This document shows positions 51,503 to 59,778 of a DNA stretch of 64,000 nucleotides, piece by piece. The stretch comes from Anthropogastromicrobium aceti (GTDB taxonomy: Bacteria > Bacillota > Clostridia > Lachnospirales > Lachnospiraceae). The DNA is taken from the NCBI RefSeq assembly GCF_025567095.1, contig NZ_JAOQJH010000019.1; one strand, 5' to 3'. Every line of letters begins with the position of its first letter. Positions within the stretch are counted from its first letter, which is position 1. The translations under genes and the position numbers were made by a program. The notes beneath the pieces are model-generated. The model saw nothing but the letters and a program-made list of their open reading frames with translations. It had not been told where the DNA came from and did no database searches.

Positions 51503-52255
51503 TTACTTGTTGTAATTTACAATCTTTCCAAAATCCGGCTTTAAGGATGCGCCGCCTACAAGACCGCCATCGATATCCGGCTGTGCGAACAGCTCTGGTG
51601 CACTTGCTGCACTTACGCTGCCGCCGTACTGGATACGGATTGCTGCTGCAGTTGCCTCGTCATACACCTCTGCGATGCATGCGCGGATTGCGCCGCAAAC
51701 TTCCTGTGCCTGCTCGGTTGTTGCAACCTTACCAGTTCCGATTGCCCAGATTGGCTCGTAAGCGATTACTGCGCTTGCTGCCTGCTCTGCAGTTACGTTC
51801 TGGAAAGCGATCTTAATCTGCTGACGGATCCAGTCGAGGGTGATACCCTGCTCTCTCTGAGTCAGAGTCTCTCCACAGCAGATGATTGGGGTAAGACCGT
51901 ACTCGAAAGCCTTTAAAACCTTCTTGTTTACAGTCTCATCTGTCTCTGCAAAGTACTCTCTTCTCTCGGAATGTCCGATGATGACATACTTTACACCGAT
52001 ATCGGTAAGCATAGCCGGAGCGATCTCTCCTGTGTATGCACCCTTATCCTCAAAGTACATGTTCTCAGCACCAACCTGAATGTTGGTTCCCTTTGTTGCT
52101 TCCATAACCGGTACTAAATCGATAGCCGGTACGCAGAATACAACATCTACTTCGTCATTTACTACTAAAGGCTTTAATGTGTTTACCAGCTCTACTGCCT
52201 GAGAAGGTGTCATGTTCATCTTCCAGTTGCCGGCAATAATCTTCTTTCTTGCCAT
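51503..52255 (-). CDS. tpiA: Triosephosphate isomerase
   Basis: A 250-residue TIM-barrel enzyme. AGNWKMN holds the catalytic lysine, IGHSERREYF the catalytic histidine region (near residue 96), AYEPIWAIGTGK the catalytic glutamate (near 168), and YGGSVSA the phosphate-binding loop. Length is normal for the family. GAGG precedes the ATG. It lies 45 bases after pgk in the glycolytic operon. Confidence 0.97.
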   Translation of the reverse strand: MARKKIIAGNWKMNMTPSQAVELVNTLKPLVVNDEVDVVFCVPAIDLVPVMEATKGTNIQVGAENMYFEDKGAYTGEIAPAMLTDIGVKYVIIGHSERREYFAETDETVNKKVLKAFEYGLTPIICCGETLTQREQGITLDWIRQQIKIAFQNVTAEQAASAVIAYEPIWAIGTGKVATTEQAQEVCGAIRACIAEVYDEATAAAIRIQYGGSVSAASAPELFAQPDIDGGLVGGASLKPDFGKIVNYNK

Positions 52256-52300
52256 TTTTTTTGTTCCTCACATTTCTTTTCTTTGATTTTCTTAAGCTTA

Positions 52301-53524
52301 TCAATCCTTATCGTCAGCTGCTGCTACGCCTGGAAGCTCCTTACCCTCAAGGTACTCAAGGGAAGCGCCGCCGCCGGTAGAAATGTGGCTCATCTTATCA
52401 GCAAATCCTAACTGATTTACTGCTGCTGCGGAATCTCCGCCGCCGATGATGGTGATTGCATCTGTCTCTGCCAGAGCCTTTGCTACTGCAATGGTACCCT
52501 TTGCAAGAGTCGGGTTCTCGAATACGCCCATCGGTCCGTTCCAAACAACAGTCTTTGCGGACTTAACAGCCTCTGCGTAAAGCTCTGCTGTCTTAGTTCC
52601 GATATCAAGACCTTCCTTGTCAGCCGGAATCTGATCAGACGGTACTACAGTTACATCGATTGGTCCATCGATTGGATCCGGGAAGTTGTCAGCTACAGTG
52701 CTGTCTACTGGAAGAAGCAGCTTCTTGCCAAGCTTCTCTGCCTTCTCCATCATCTCCTTGCAGTACTCAAGCTTGGTATCGTCTACTAAGGACTTACCAA
52801 TTTCCTTGCCCTGAGCCTTTAAGAAGGTGAATGCCATACCACCACCGATGATTAAGGTATCGCACTTCTCAAGCAGGTTGGAGATAACGTTTAACTTATC
52901 TGCTACCTTTGCTCCACCAAGGATTGCTACAAACGGACGAACCGGATTCTCTACAGCATTTCCTAAGAATGCGATTTCCTTCTCCATCAGATAACCAACT
53001 GCGTTTGTGCCGCCCTTAGCGCTGATGAACTTGGTAACGCCTGCTACAGATGCGTGTGCTCTGTGTGCGGAACCAAATGCGTCACATACATAATCGTCTG
53101 CTAAATCTGCTAACTCCTTGGAGAACTCCTCACCGTTCTTTGTCTCCTCAGCACCGCGGAAACGGGTATTCTGAAGAAGAACTACATCTCCGTCCTTCAT
53201 TTCAGCTACAGCCTTTGTTGCAGCCTCGCCAGTTACGTGGTAATCGGATACGAATACAACCGGCTTTCCTAACTTCTCGGACAGTCTCTCTGCTACTGGA
53301 GCTAAGGACTCCTTCTCATTCGGGCCATTCTTTACCTTGCCTAAGTGAGAGCAAAGGATTACCTTTGCGCCGCCGTCGATCAGCTTCTGGATGGTCGGCA
53401 GTGCAGCCTTAATACGGGTATCATCAGTAATCTTGCCGTCCTTTAACGGTACATTGAAATCACAACGAACAAGAACTCTTCTTCCCTGCAGGTTCTTAAG
53501 ATCGTCAACAGTCTTCTTTAACAT
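52301..53524 (-). CDS. pgk: Phosphoglycerate kinase
   Basis: A 407-residue two-domain kinase. The N-terminal VRCDFNVPLKDG contains the substrate-binding residues, HRAHAS and GGAKVADKLNVI mark the middle, and the C-terminal GGGDSAAAVNQLG and STGGGASLEYLEGKELPG bind nucleotide. ATG at 53524 has AAGGGAG nine bases upstream; an open extension of 17 codons upstream is not family-like. A structured leader of about 180 bases precedes it (53558-53713). Confidence 0.97.
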   Translation of the reverse strand: MLKKTVDDLKNLQGRRVLVRCDFNVPLKDGKITDDTRIKAALPTIQKLIDGGAKVILCSHLGKVKNGPNEKESLAPVAERLSEKLGKPVVFVSDYHVTGEAATKAVAEMKDGDVVLLQNTRFRGAEETKNGEEFSKELADLADDYVCDAFGSAHRAHASVAGVTKFISAKGGTNAVGYLMEKEIAFLGNAVENPVRPFVAILGGAKVADKLNVISNLLEKCDTLIIGGGMAFTFLKAQGKEIGKSLVDDTKLEYCKEMMEKAEKLGKKLLLPVDSTVADNFPDPIDGPIDVTVVPSDQIPADKEGLDIGTKTAELYAEAVKSAKTVVWNGPMGVFENPTLAKGTIAVAKALAETDAITIIGGGDSAAAVNQLGFADKMSHISTGGGASLEYLEGKELPGVAAADDKD

Positions 53525-53557
53525 GGAATTTTCTCCCTTCTGATTATTACTTTTATA

Positions 53558-53713
53558 CAGTTCACAGACGCCCATTCGTAAAGCGCCCTTACGGGCGTTC
53601 GCTGTTTCACAGCTCCTCTTTACTCATGAACGGGCGTCCCCATCGTCACATTGACTCGTCAAATCGCTATGCAAGCATGCGATTTATCCGAGCCTACTGT
53701 GACATGTGAACTG
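53558..53713 (-). promoter_or_regulatory. Highly structured leader between gap and pgk
   Basis: Several nested inverted repeats fill the gap: CAGTTCACA (53558-53566) with TGTGAACTG (53705-53713); GACGCCC (53567-53573) with GGGCGTC (53632-53638); CGCCC (53584-53588) with GGGCG (53593-53597); and GTCACA (53645-53650) with TGTGAC (53698-53703) enclosing AAATCGC (53661-53667) with GCGATTT (53679-53685). It may be a structured 5' leader of pgk or a processed intercistronic region. No T run marks a terminator here; the gap terminator is separate. Confidence 0.5.
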
Positions 53714-53721
53714 CAAGAATC

Positions 53722-53754
53722 AAAAAGAGGCCCGGTCCTTTCAGACCGGACCCC
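53722..53754 (-). terminator. Terminator after gap
   Basis: On the minus strand GGGGTCCGGTC pairs with GACCGGGCCTC (11 base pairs including two wobble pairs, loop TGAAAG), directly followed by five T (53722-53726). It lies about 25 bases after the gap stop. Confidence 0.8.
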
Positions 53755-53779
53755 GTAGGTCTTTGCGCTTAAGCGAAAC

Positions 53780-54796
53780 TTATGCTAACTCAGCGAAGTA
53801 CTTAATTGTACGAACCATCTGGCTAGTATAGGAGTTCTCGTTGTCATACCAAGAAACAACCTGTACCTGATACAGATCATCACCAAGCTTGGAAACCATA
53901 GTCTGGGTAGCATCGAACAGAGAACCAAATCTCATACCGATAACGTCGGAAGATACGATCGGATCAGTGTTGTAACCGAAGGACTCGGAAGCTGCTGCCT
54001 TCATAGCTGCGTTGATACCCTCAACGGTAACGTCGCTGCCCTTAACAACTGCAACAAGGATAGTGGTGGAACCTGTCGGAACCGGAACACGCTGTGCGGA
54101 ACCGATCAGCTTGCCGTTTAACTCTGGGATAACCAGGCCGATTGCCTTAGCTGCACCAGTAGAGTTTGGAACGATGTTAGCTGCACCAGCACGTGCTCTT
54201 CTTAAGTCACCCTTTCTGTGCGGTCCATCGAGGATCATCTGATCTCCGGTGTAAGCATGGATGGTGGACATGATACCGCTCTGGATTGGAGCGTAATCGT
54301 TCAGAGCCTTAGCCATTGGTGCTAAGCAGTTTGTTGTACAGGAAGCTGCGGAGATGATGTTATCCTCAGCGGTCAGAGTCTTCTCATTTACAGAGTAAAC
54401 GATAGTCTTCAGATCGTTTCCAGCCGGAGCGGAGATAACAACCTTCTTTGCACCAGCATCGATATGAGCCTGTGCCTTAGCCTTGGAAGTATAGAATCCA
54501 GTACACTCAAGAACTACATCTACACCGATCTCTCCCCACGGAAGCTCAGCTGCGTTTGCCATCTTATAGATAGTGATCTTCTTTCCGCAAACTTCGATGT
54601 AATCGTCTCCTGCTACTACAGAATCAGCGTACTGATACTTTCCCTGTGCTGTATCATACTTTAACAGGTGAGCCAGCATAGCCGGGCTTGTTAAATCGTT
54701 GATTGCTACTACCTCATAACCTTCAGCGTTGAACATCTGTCTGAAAGCAAGACGGCCAATACGGCCAAAACCATTAATTGCAACTTTTACTGCCAT
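53780..54796 (-). CDS. gap: Glyceraldehyde-3-phosphate dehydrogenase
   Basis: A 338-residue NAD-dependent enzyme. INGFGRIGRLAFRQM is the NAD-binding motif, SAASCTTNCLAPMAK carries the catalytic cysteine (near residue 154), and HAYTGDQ the active-site histidine. Length is normal. AGGAGG lies ten bases before the ATG. Transcribed from the promoter at 54877-54905; most transcripts should stop at 53722-53754, with some reading on into pgk. Confidence 0.97.
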   Translation of the reverse strand: MAVKVAINGFGRIGRLAFRQMFNAEGYEVVAINDLTSPAMLAHLLKYDTAQGKYQYADSVVAGDDYIEVCGKKITIYKMANAAELPWGEIGVDVVLECTGFYTSKAKAQAHIDAGAKKVVISAPAGNDLKTIVYSVNEKTLTAEDNIISAASCTTNCLAPMAKALNDYAPIQSGIMSTIHAYTGDQMILDGPHRKGDLRRARAGAANIVPNSTGAAKAIGLVIPELNGKLIGSAQRVPVPTGSTTILVAVVKGSDVTVEGINAAMKAAASESFGYNTDPIVSSDVIGMRFGSLFDATQTMVSKLGDDLYQVQVVSWYDNENSYTSQMVRTIKYFAELA

Positions 54797-54876
54797 GATT
54801 TTTAATTCCTCCTAAAGAAATTTATTAGATTATATTATCACATAATTGCTTTGTTAAAATATAATCAATTACTGAT

Positions 54877-54905
54877 ATTTTACCTTATCCCGACAAATAT
54901 ATCAA
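54877..54905 (-). promoter_or_regulatory. Promoter of the glycolytic operon
   Basis: TTGATA (54900-54905) and TAAAAT (54877-54882) with a 17-base spacing, about 80 bases before the gap ATG. Confidence 0.6.
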
Positions 54906-54953
54906 GTGTTTTTCTTTCTTTTTCTTGTTTTTTTTTTAATTAGTTGGTTTGGA

Positions 54954-54982
54954 TTGACTTTTATATGTAGACAGCGTATTCT
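54954..54982 (+). promoter_or_regulatory. Promoter of the PHP-domain gene
   Basis: TTGACT (54954-54959) and TATTCT (54977-54982) with a 17-base spacing, about 45 bases before the ATG. Divergent from the glycolytic promoter. Confidence 0.6.
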
Positions 54983-55027
54983 TTTTACTGAAACTTACGT
55001 TAAACTGAATTGCAAGGAGCATTTATT

Positions 55028-55879
55028 ATGATAAAATCTGATTTTCATGTTCATACATCTTTTTCTACTGACTCGGATACGCCTGCCAGGGAGCAAATTG
55101 AAGCGCTTATTAATAAGGGGATTACTGAGATTTGCATTACTGACCATCACGATATTGGCTACACTGCGATGGAGAAGGCTGATGTGAATACATCTGAAAG
55201 TACAAATACAAATATTGAGTCTCGTCCGTTTCGTATTAATCCTTTTGCCTATTATGAGGCGATTCTTGGCCTGATTCCTGAGTATTCTGACCGTGCCCGT
55301 ATCTCAATTGGCGTGGAGCTTGGTCTTCGCACTGATTATCACCACAGTATTGAGGATTTTGCTGAGGTTTGTGCATGGGATTTTATTATTGGATCTACTC
55401 ATGTAGTGAATGGACTTGACCCTTATTATCCGCAGTACTGGGAGGGCAAGTCAAAGCAGCAGGGCATTATGGAATATTATGAGGCTACTCTTGCCAATAT
55501 CCGCAAGCTTGACTGTTTTGATGTGTATGGTCATATTGATTATATTGTGCGCTATGCGCCTAATCAGCGTGAGAATTATTCGATTCTTGATTATAAGGAT
55601 ATCATTGATGAGATTTTGAAGCTTTTGATTCAAAATGGAAAGGGAATTGAATGCAATACGGCTGGCTTTAAATATGGGCTTGGCGTTCCAAATCCAGAAA
55701 ATTATGTGTTAAAGCGCTATCATGAGCTTGGCGGTGAGATTCTTACTATCGGCTCTGACGGTCACAAGCCTGAACACACGGCATATGCTTTTGATAAGGT
55801 TCCTGCTATTCTAGAATCATGCGGTATCCGCTACTACACAATATTTCATGACAGAAAACCAATAATGCTGCCATTATAA
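55028..55879 (+). CDS. PHP-domain phosphatase, histidinol-phosphatase (HisJ/HisK)-like
   Basis: A 283-residue PHP-domain protein. Metal-binding motifs are visible: SDFHVHTSFS at the N-terminus, TDHHDIGY near residue 36, GVELGL near 100, GSTHVVNG near 120, YGHIDYI near 170 and GSDGHKP near 250. The fold and length match HisJ/HisK-type histidinol phosphatases, which dephosphorylate L-histidinol phosphate in histidine synthesis. No other histidine genes are nearby, so another phosphoester substrate is possible. ATG at 55028 has AAGGAG eight bases upstream; the open frame before it is not used. Confidence 0.85.
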   Translation: MIKSDFHVHTSFSTDSDTPAREQIEALINKGITEICITDHHDIGYTAMEKADVNTSESTNTNIESRPFRINPFAYYEAILGLIPEYSDRARISIGVELGLRTDYHHSIEDFAEVCAWDFIIGSTHVVNGLDPYYPQYWEGKSKQQGIMEYYEATLANIRKLDCFDVYGHIDYIVRYAPNQRENYSILDYKDIIDEILKLLIQNGKGIECNTAGFKYGLGVPNPENYVLKRYHELGGEILTIGSDGHKPEHTAYAFDKVPAILESCGIRYYTIFHDRKPIMLPL

Positions 55880-55900
55880 GTCTTGTTATAAGCTTTACAT

Positions 55901-55946
55901 AAAAAACTCAGGAGAGATCACAAGATGATCTGTTCCTGAGTTTTTT
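55901..55946. terminator. Bidirectional terminator between convergent genes
   Basis: AAAAAACTCAGGA (55901-55913) and TCCTGAGTTTTTT (55934-55946) pair perfectly and end in T runs on both strands, serving the PHP-domain gene and the DegV gene. Confidence 0.88.
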
Positions 55947-55977
55947 ACTGTATTTTATTGTGATACCAGATTGCTTA

Positions 55978-56850
55978 TCAGTATTTTAATACTTTTGTTG
56001 CTGTGATAGCAAGTGCTCCTGGTCCGATATGGCAGGCTACGCTTAAGGACAGATGGTCGATGTAGATATCATGTTCTGGGTAGATTGCCTTTACTTCATC
56101 ACGAAATTCCTCTGCTGCTGCTAAATTATCGGTATGAGCTATTGCGATATATATATCTTCTGGTGATGACTTTCCATCGAAGCGCTCCTCAATATCCTTT
56201 GCAATGGCATCGAGCATAGTGTTCTTTGCAATCTTGTAGGTACGTGCCTTTGAGTAGGCATCAAGCTTTTCACCCTGAATCTGTAAAACTGGCTTTAATC
56301 GAAGAATTGTTCCTAATGCTGCCGCTGCCGGTGTAATTCTTCCGCCTTTTTTAAGATAATGCAGCGTATCAAGCGTGATGTAGATGGTTGAGTCGAATTT
56401 TGTCTCCTCTAAGCGTTTCTGAATTGCCGCTGCATCGTATCCTGCCTCTGCCATACTCTTTGCATCAATAACTGACTGACGCTGCGTAACGGAGATACGC
56501 TGATTGTTGACTACATAAACCTTTCCATCATACTCTTCTTCCTGAGCCAGCATAATTGCAGTCTGGCAGGAGCCGGAAAGTCCACTTGACATCGGAATAT
56601 GAACGATCTGGTCATATTCCTGCAAAATTTTATCCCACAGATCTGTTACACTGCCTGGTGATGGCTGAGAGGTAGAAATATTTCCGCCCTCACGCAGTTT
56701 CTTGTAAAATTCTTCCTGTGTCAGCGTAATGTCCTCATAATAAGTCTCACCATCAATCTGAAATGGCATTGCAAGTACAAATACGCCTAACTCCTGTGCC
56801 TGTTTTTGTGTAATTCCGCTGTTACTGTCTGTAACAATAGCTATTTTCAT
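55978..56850 (-). CDS. DegV family fatty-acid-binding protein
   Basis: A 290-residue DegV protein. The opening IAIVTDSNSGITQKQAQELGV and TSQPSPGSV near residue 60, MSSGLSGSCQTA near 93 and the C-terminal HIGPGALAI segment are family marks; the serines in TSQPSPG and the HIGPG loop bind the fatty acid head group. DegV (FakB-type) proteins deliver fatty acids to the FakA kinase. No FakA gene lies nearby. AGGAG lies eight bases before the ATG. Length is normal. Confidence 0.92.
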   Translation of the reverse strand: MKIAIVTDSNSGITQKQAQELGVFVLAMPFQIDGETYYEDITLTQEEFYKKLREGGNISTSQPSPGSVTDLWDKILQEYDQIVHIPMSSGLSGSCQTAIMLAQEEEYDGKVYVVNNQRISVTQRQSVIDAKSMAEAGYDAAAIQKRLEETKFDSTIYITLDTLHYLKKGGRITPAAAALGTILRLKPVLQIQGEKLDAYSKARTYKIAKNTMLDAIAKDIEERFDGKSSPEDIYIAIAHTDNLAAAEEFRDEVKAIYPEHDIYIDHLSLSVACHIGPGALAITATKVLKY

Positions 56851-56970
56851 AGTTTTCTACTCCTGTCTGATTTTGCATTTCTCTATTTCGAACTCCTGTT
56901 TGCTGATGTATTCATGTATAAACCAGTCAATGGCCTCATAAATTGTAACAATCAGTTTCAGGAGCCTTCC

Positions 56971-57480
56971 ATGAGTTCTAAGACAAAAATCCTTGTCCTG
57001 AAATCCAGAAATTTAATCTGGACTGCCGTGATCGTTGTAATTGTTATTCTTCTTGCTATTTTGCTCGCAAGTGCCCTGCATCTGGATAAAAACCAGAGCC
57101 GTTCTTTTCCGAAAGACATGACTGAATCTGCTTCTTCTTCAATAGTATCAAGTCAGTCTTTTTCGGATACAGAAAGCTTCACACTTTCTGGTTCTTACAT
57201 ACCGGGAAGATACGCCGCATCTGTTGTTCTGGGCGGTGATACAGTTGATATTGTCGTGTGTGTGGACAAAAATCACATTAATTCGATTCGTGCCCACAAC
57301 CTTGCTCAATCAGTTGCCACGCTATATCCGCTCGTTCCTTCCGTACTGCAAAGTCTGGAATCACAGATTCTTTCTTCGCAGAGCTTGCAGGGCGTAACCT
57401 ACTCTGACTCCTCACAGTATACGGCTTCGCTTCTTATTGATGCAATTACACGCGCACTTAAAAAGTCAGTTACTTACTGA
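56971..57480 (+). CDS. Small membrane-anchored protein with FMN-binding-like domain
   Basis: A 169-residue protein with one N-terminal membrane helix (about 17-38), a Ser-rich spacer and a C-terminal domain of about 90 residues starting YIPGRYAASVVLGGDTVDIVVCVDKNHI. Its layout matches FMN-binding domains (strand, IxSI, then VTYSDSSQYTASLLIDAITRAL), but the SGATYTS motif that carries the flavin is degenerate, so covalent flavin is unlikely. ATG at 56971 has AGGAG six bases upstream. It is divergent from degV and its last codons overlap the end of the telA gene on the other strand by 11 bases. Confidence 0.65.
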   Translation: MSSKTKILVLKSRNLIWTAVIVVIVILLAILLASALHLDKNQSRSFPKDMTESASSSIVSSQSFSDTESFTLSGSYIPGRYAASVVLGGDTVDIVVCVDKNHINSIRAHNLAQSVATLYPLVPSVLQSLESQILSSQSLQGVTYSDSSQYTASLLIDAITRALKKSVTY

Positions 57481-58603
57481 TCTCTAGCAGTTTTTCTTTC
57501 ATCTGCTGCTCCATCTGTGCAAGCTGTGCCTGTGCCTGTCTGCGCTGTTCACGACCTTCCTGCTGAATCTTTAAGATCTCGTTCATCGTGTCGATTAAGA
57601 TGCCATTTGTCTGTCTAAGCGTCTCGATATCGACGATGCCGCGCTCTGATTCTCTTCGGATATCAACAGTTGTCTGCTTTAGCTTTTGCGCATTAGAAAG
57701 CAGCAGCTGATTTGTCATATCCGTTACTTCCTTTTGCGCCTTTGCCGCCTGTGCGGAATGATTCTCTCCCATTGCAATGACCATCTGATTTTTCCAGAGT
57801 GGGATTGTATTTACAATAGTGGACTGAATCTTTTCCGCCATGACGGTGTCGTTGCTTTGAACCATACGAATCTGAGGTGCCATCTGCAGTGCAACCATGC
57901 GAGTCAGCTCAAGATCATGAACTTTCTTTTCAAAACGCTCGATCATAGATGAATAGTCGCTTACTGCCTGTGCATCCTCCTGTGTGCCGCTTGCAATGGC
58001 CTTTTGGCGCAGAGTCTCTAACTCTGTCTGTCTTGCCTTATCGACCTTCTTTTTTCCGGCAAGGATGTACATTGAAAGCTCCTTGAAGTAGGTCTGGTTT
58101 AGCTGATACATCTGATCAAGCATCGCGGCATCCTGAATAAGCTGTACCTGATGCTTTGTGAGGATATCAACAATCTCATCAACCTTTCCCTCTGCCTTCT
58201 CATAGCGTGCCTTAAGCGCCTCTAACTTTCCAGTTGATTTCTTGAAAAAACTTGCAAAAAAGCCTTTTTCTTCCTCTGGCTCTCCTGTCTGCTTTAACTC
58301 GCTTACTAAGCTTGCCAGCATGGTTCCTGTCTCGCCAAGATCCTTTGAACGGACATTCTCAAGCGTTTTGTCAGAAAAATCTGCGATCTTTTTTTGTGCA
58401 CCTGCACCGTACTGAAGTACAAGTGTTGAATTATTCAAATCTATTTTCTCTGCAAATGCCTCTACCTGCTTTTTTTCCTGCTCGCTTAACAATGCTTCTT
58501 CTTCGTAAATTGGCTCTGGCTTTGGCGCTTCTTTTTTTGTCTCTGTAAATGGTTCAAATGTCAGCGTTGGCACTGCCTGATCTAATTTTAACTCTTCTTC
58601 CAT
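57470..58603 (-). CDS. telA: TelA/KlaA toxic-anion-resistance family protein
   Basis: A 377-residue largely helical, cytoplasmic protein. ALVSELKQTGEPEEEKGFFASFFKKS near residue 100 and the long coiled central part (VALQMAPQIRMVQSNDTVMAEKIQSTI, IPLWKNQMVIA) are the TelA family core. The family is linked to tellurite and other stress tolerance, often beside XpaC homologues, as here (XpaC gene 18 bases upstream). The true role is not settled. GGGAGG precedes the ATG. Confidence 0.9.
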   Translation of the reverse strand: MEEELKLDQAVPTLTFEPFTETKKEAPKPEPIYEEEALLSEQEKKQVEAFAEKIDLNNSTLVLQYGAGAQKKIADFSDKTLENVRSKDLGETGTMLASLVSELKQTGEPEEEKGFFASFFKKSTGKLEALKARYEKAEGKVDEIVDILTKHQVQLIQDAAMLDQMYQLNQTYFKELSMYILAGKKKVDKARQTELETLRQKAIASGTQEDAQAVSDYSSMIERFEKKVHDLELTRMVALQMAPQIRMVQSNDTVMAEKIQSTIVNTIPLWKNQMVIAMGENHSAQAAKAQKEVTDMTNQLLLSNAQKLKQTTVDIRRESERGIVDIETLRQTNGILIDTMNEILKIQQEGREQRRQAQAQLAQMEQQMKEKLLEISK

Positions 58604-58621
58604 AAGTATCCTCCCATCTGG

Positions 58622-59761
58622 TTACATATGAAGCCCGTCATCGACTAACCCCTCTTGTGACAGCAGAGTCTTCAGCACAGCAATATCTGTCTGAATCTTC
58701 ATGCGGTCGTCTTCGTAAAGGCTGTCGAGAAGCTTGTCAAACGCGTCGTTGATTGTGTCTAGCGCATTCTCTATCTGCGCCTTGGACTCTCTTGCTTTGT
58801 CTGTATCAATCCTGTCAAGATCACGATATCTTGTTACGAGGCTCATCGTATTTGGCAGGTAATATTCGGTAAATCTCTTTATGGAGCCAATCTTCTCTGG
58901 TGTCTTTTGGACACTAAGATAAATCAGTCCAATGACCTCCTCTAAGTGACTTAACTTTTCACTTATCACTGGCTGCGGCAGTTCATCGTTTATCTGGCGA
59001 ATCTGCTTTATATATTCCATTCCTACTCGAACTGCTTCTTTCACCTCTTTATTGCCTGCCTGCTGCTCTTCCTCGCGTCTGGCATTCTCCATCTGCTGTT
59101 TTGAATGCAAATACAGTTCATAAGTCTCATCATCAAGAATCAGACATGACTTCTCATCATCCATATGGCCCTGCAGAAAATATCCCTGTGAAATCATGCG
59201 CTCTAGTTCCTTCTGCACCTTTTTCTCAGGAAGACCGACAGCACCGCTTAAGCTTCGCACGGCGCAAAGTGCCTTTGTGCCAATGCACCTTTTATAGCGC
59301 TCAAAGCGACTTATACGTCCTAAGCGGTCGCAGCCATTTTTTAACAATATGCCAAAGGCAATGGCAAACGGCAGGAAACCTAAAAAGCCACAGCTTGTCA
59401 CAAGTGGCTGTCTTCCGATCAGTCCTAGTACAAGCAGTATAAATGCCGGCAGGCCGAAGCCTGCTGTGCCAATTCCGCCAAAGGTGCACATCAGTATGCC
59501 TGATACCTTTCCAGGTGTCTTTTTTGTAAACCTAAGCTCTAGCTTTTCTTTGTCGGTCTTTTCATAAACATTTCTCTTTTTATTTCCCTGACCATTTTTT
59601 CCGGTAAATGCTCCTACCGTCTCCTGCATGATATGATCGGCTGTCGATGAAATTTTCTCGCTTAATCCTGAAAAATCCATTGATTCCATAGCCGAGTTCA
59701 CGGCATCTGTGACGGTATCACATATACTTTGTCCAAACTTTGAGAAGTCATTCTCGTCCAT
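58622..59761 (-). CDS. xpaC: XpaC family protein
   Basis: A 379-residue protein with an N-terminal amphipathic region, two close membrane helices near 88-135 and a soluble helical C-terminus with IKRFTEYYLPNTMSLVTRYRDLD near residue 305, the XpaC core motif. XpaC was named for hydrolysis of an indolyl phosphate, but its physiological role is unknown; the pair with TelA is conserved in Firmicutes. It is preceded by xylB by 17 bases and probably shares its transcript. Confidence 0.87.
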   Translation of the reverse strand: MDENDFSKFGQSICDTVTDAVNSAMESMDFSGLSEKISSTADHIMQETVGAFTGKNGQGNKKRNVYEKTDKEKLELRFTKKTPGKVSGILMCTFGGIGTAGFGLPAFILLVLGLIGRQPLVTSCGFLGFLPFAIAFGILLKNGCDRLGRISRFERYKRCIGTKALCAVRSLSGAVGLPEKKVQKELERMISQGYFLQGHMDDEKSCLILDDETYELYLHSKQQMENARREEEQQAGNKEVKEAVRVGMEYIKQIRQINDELPQPVISEKLSHLEEVIGLIYLSVQKTPEKIGSIKRFTEYYLPNTMSLVTRYRDLDRIDTDKARESKAQIENALDTINDAFDKLLDSLYEDDRMKIQTDIAVLKTLLSQEGLVDDGLHM

Positions 59762-59778
59762 ACTTATTTTCCCTTCAT

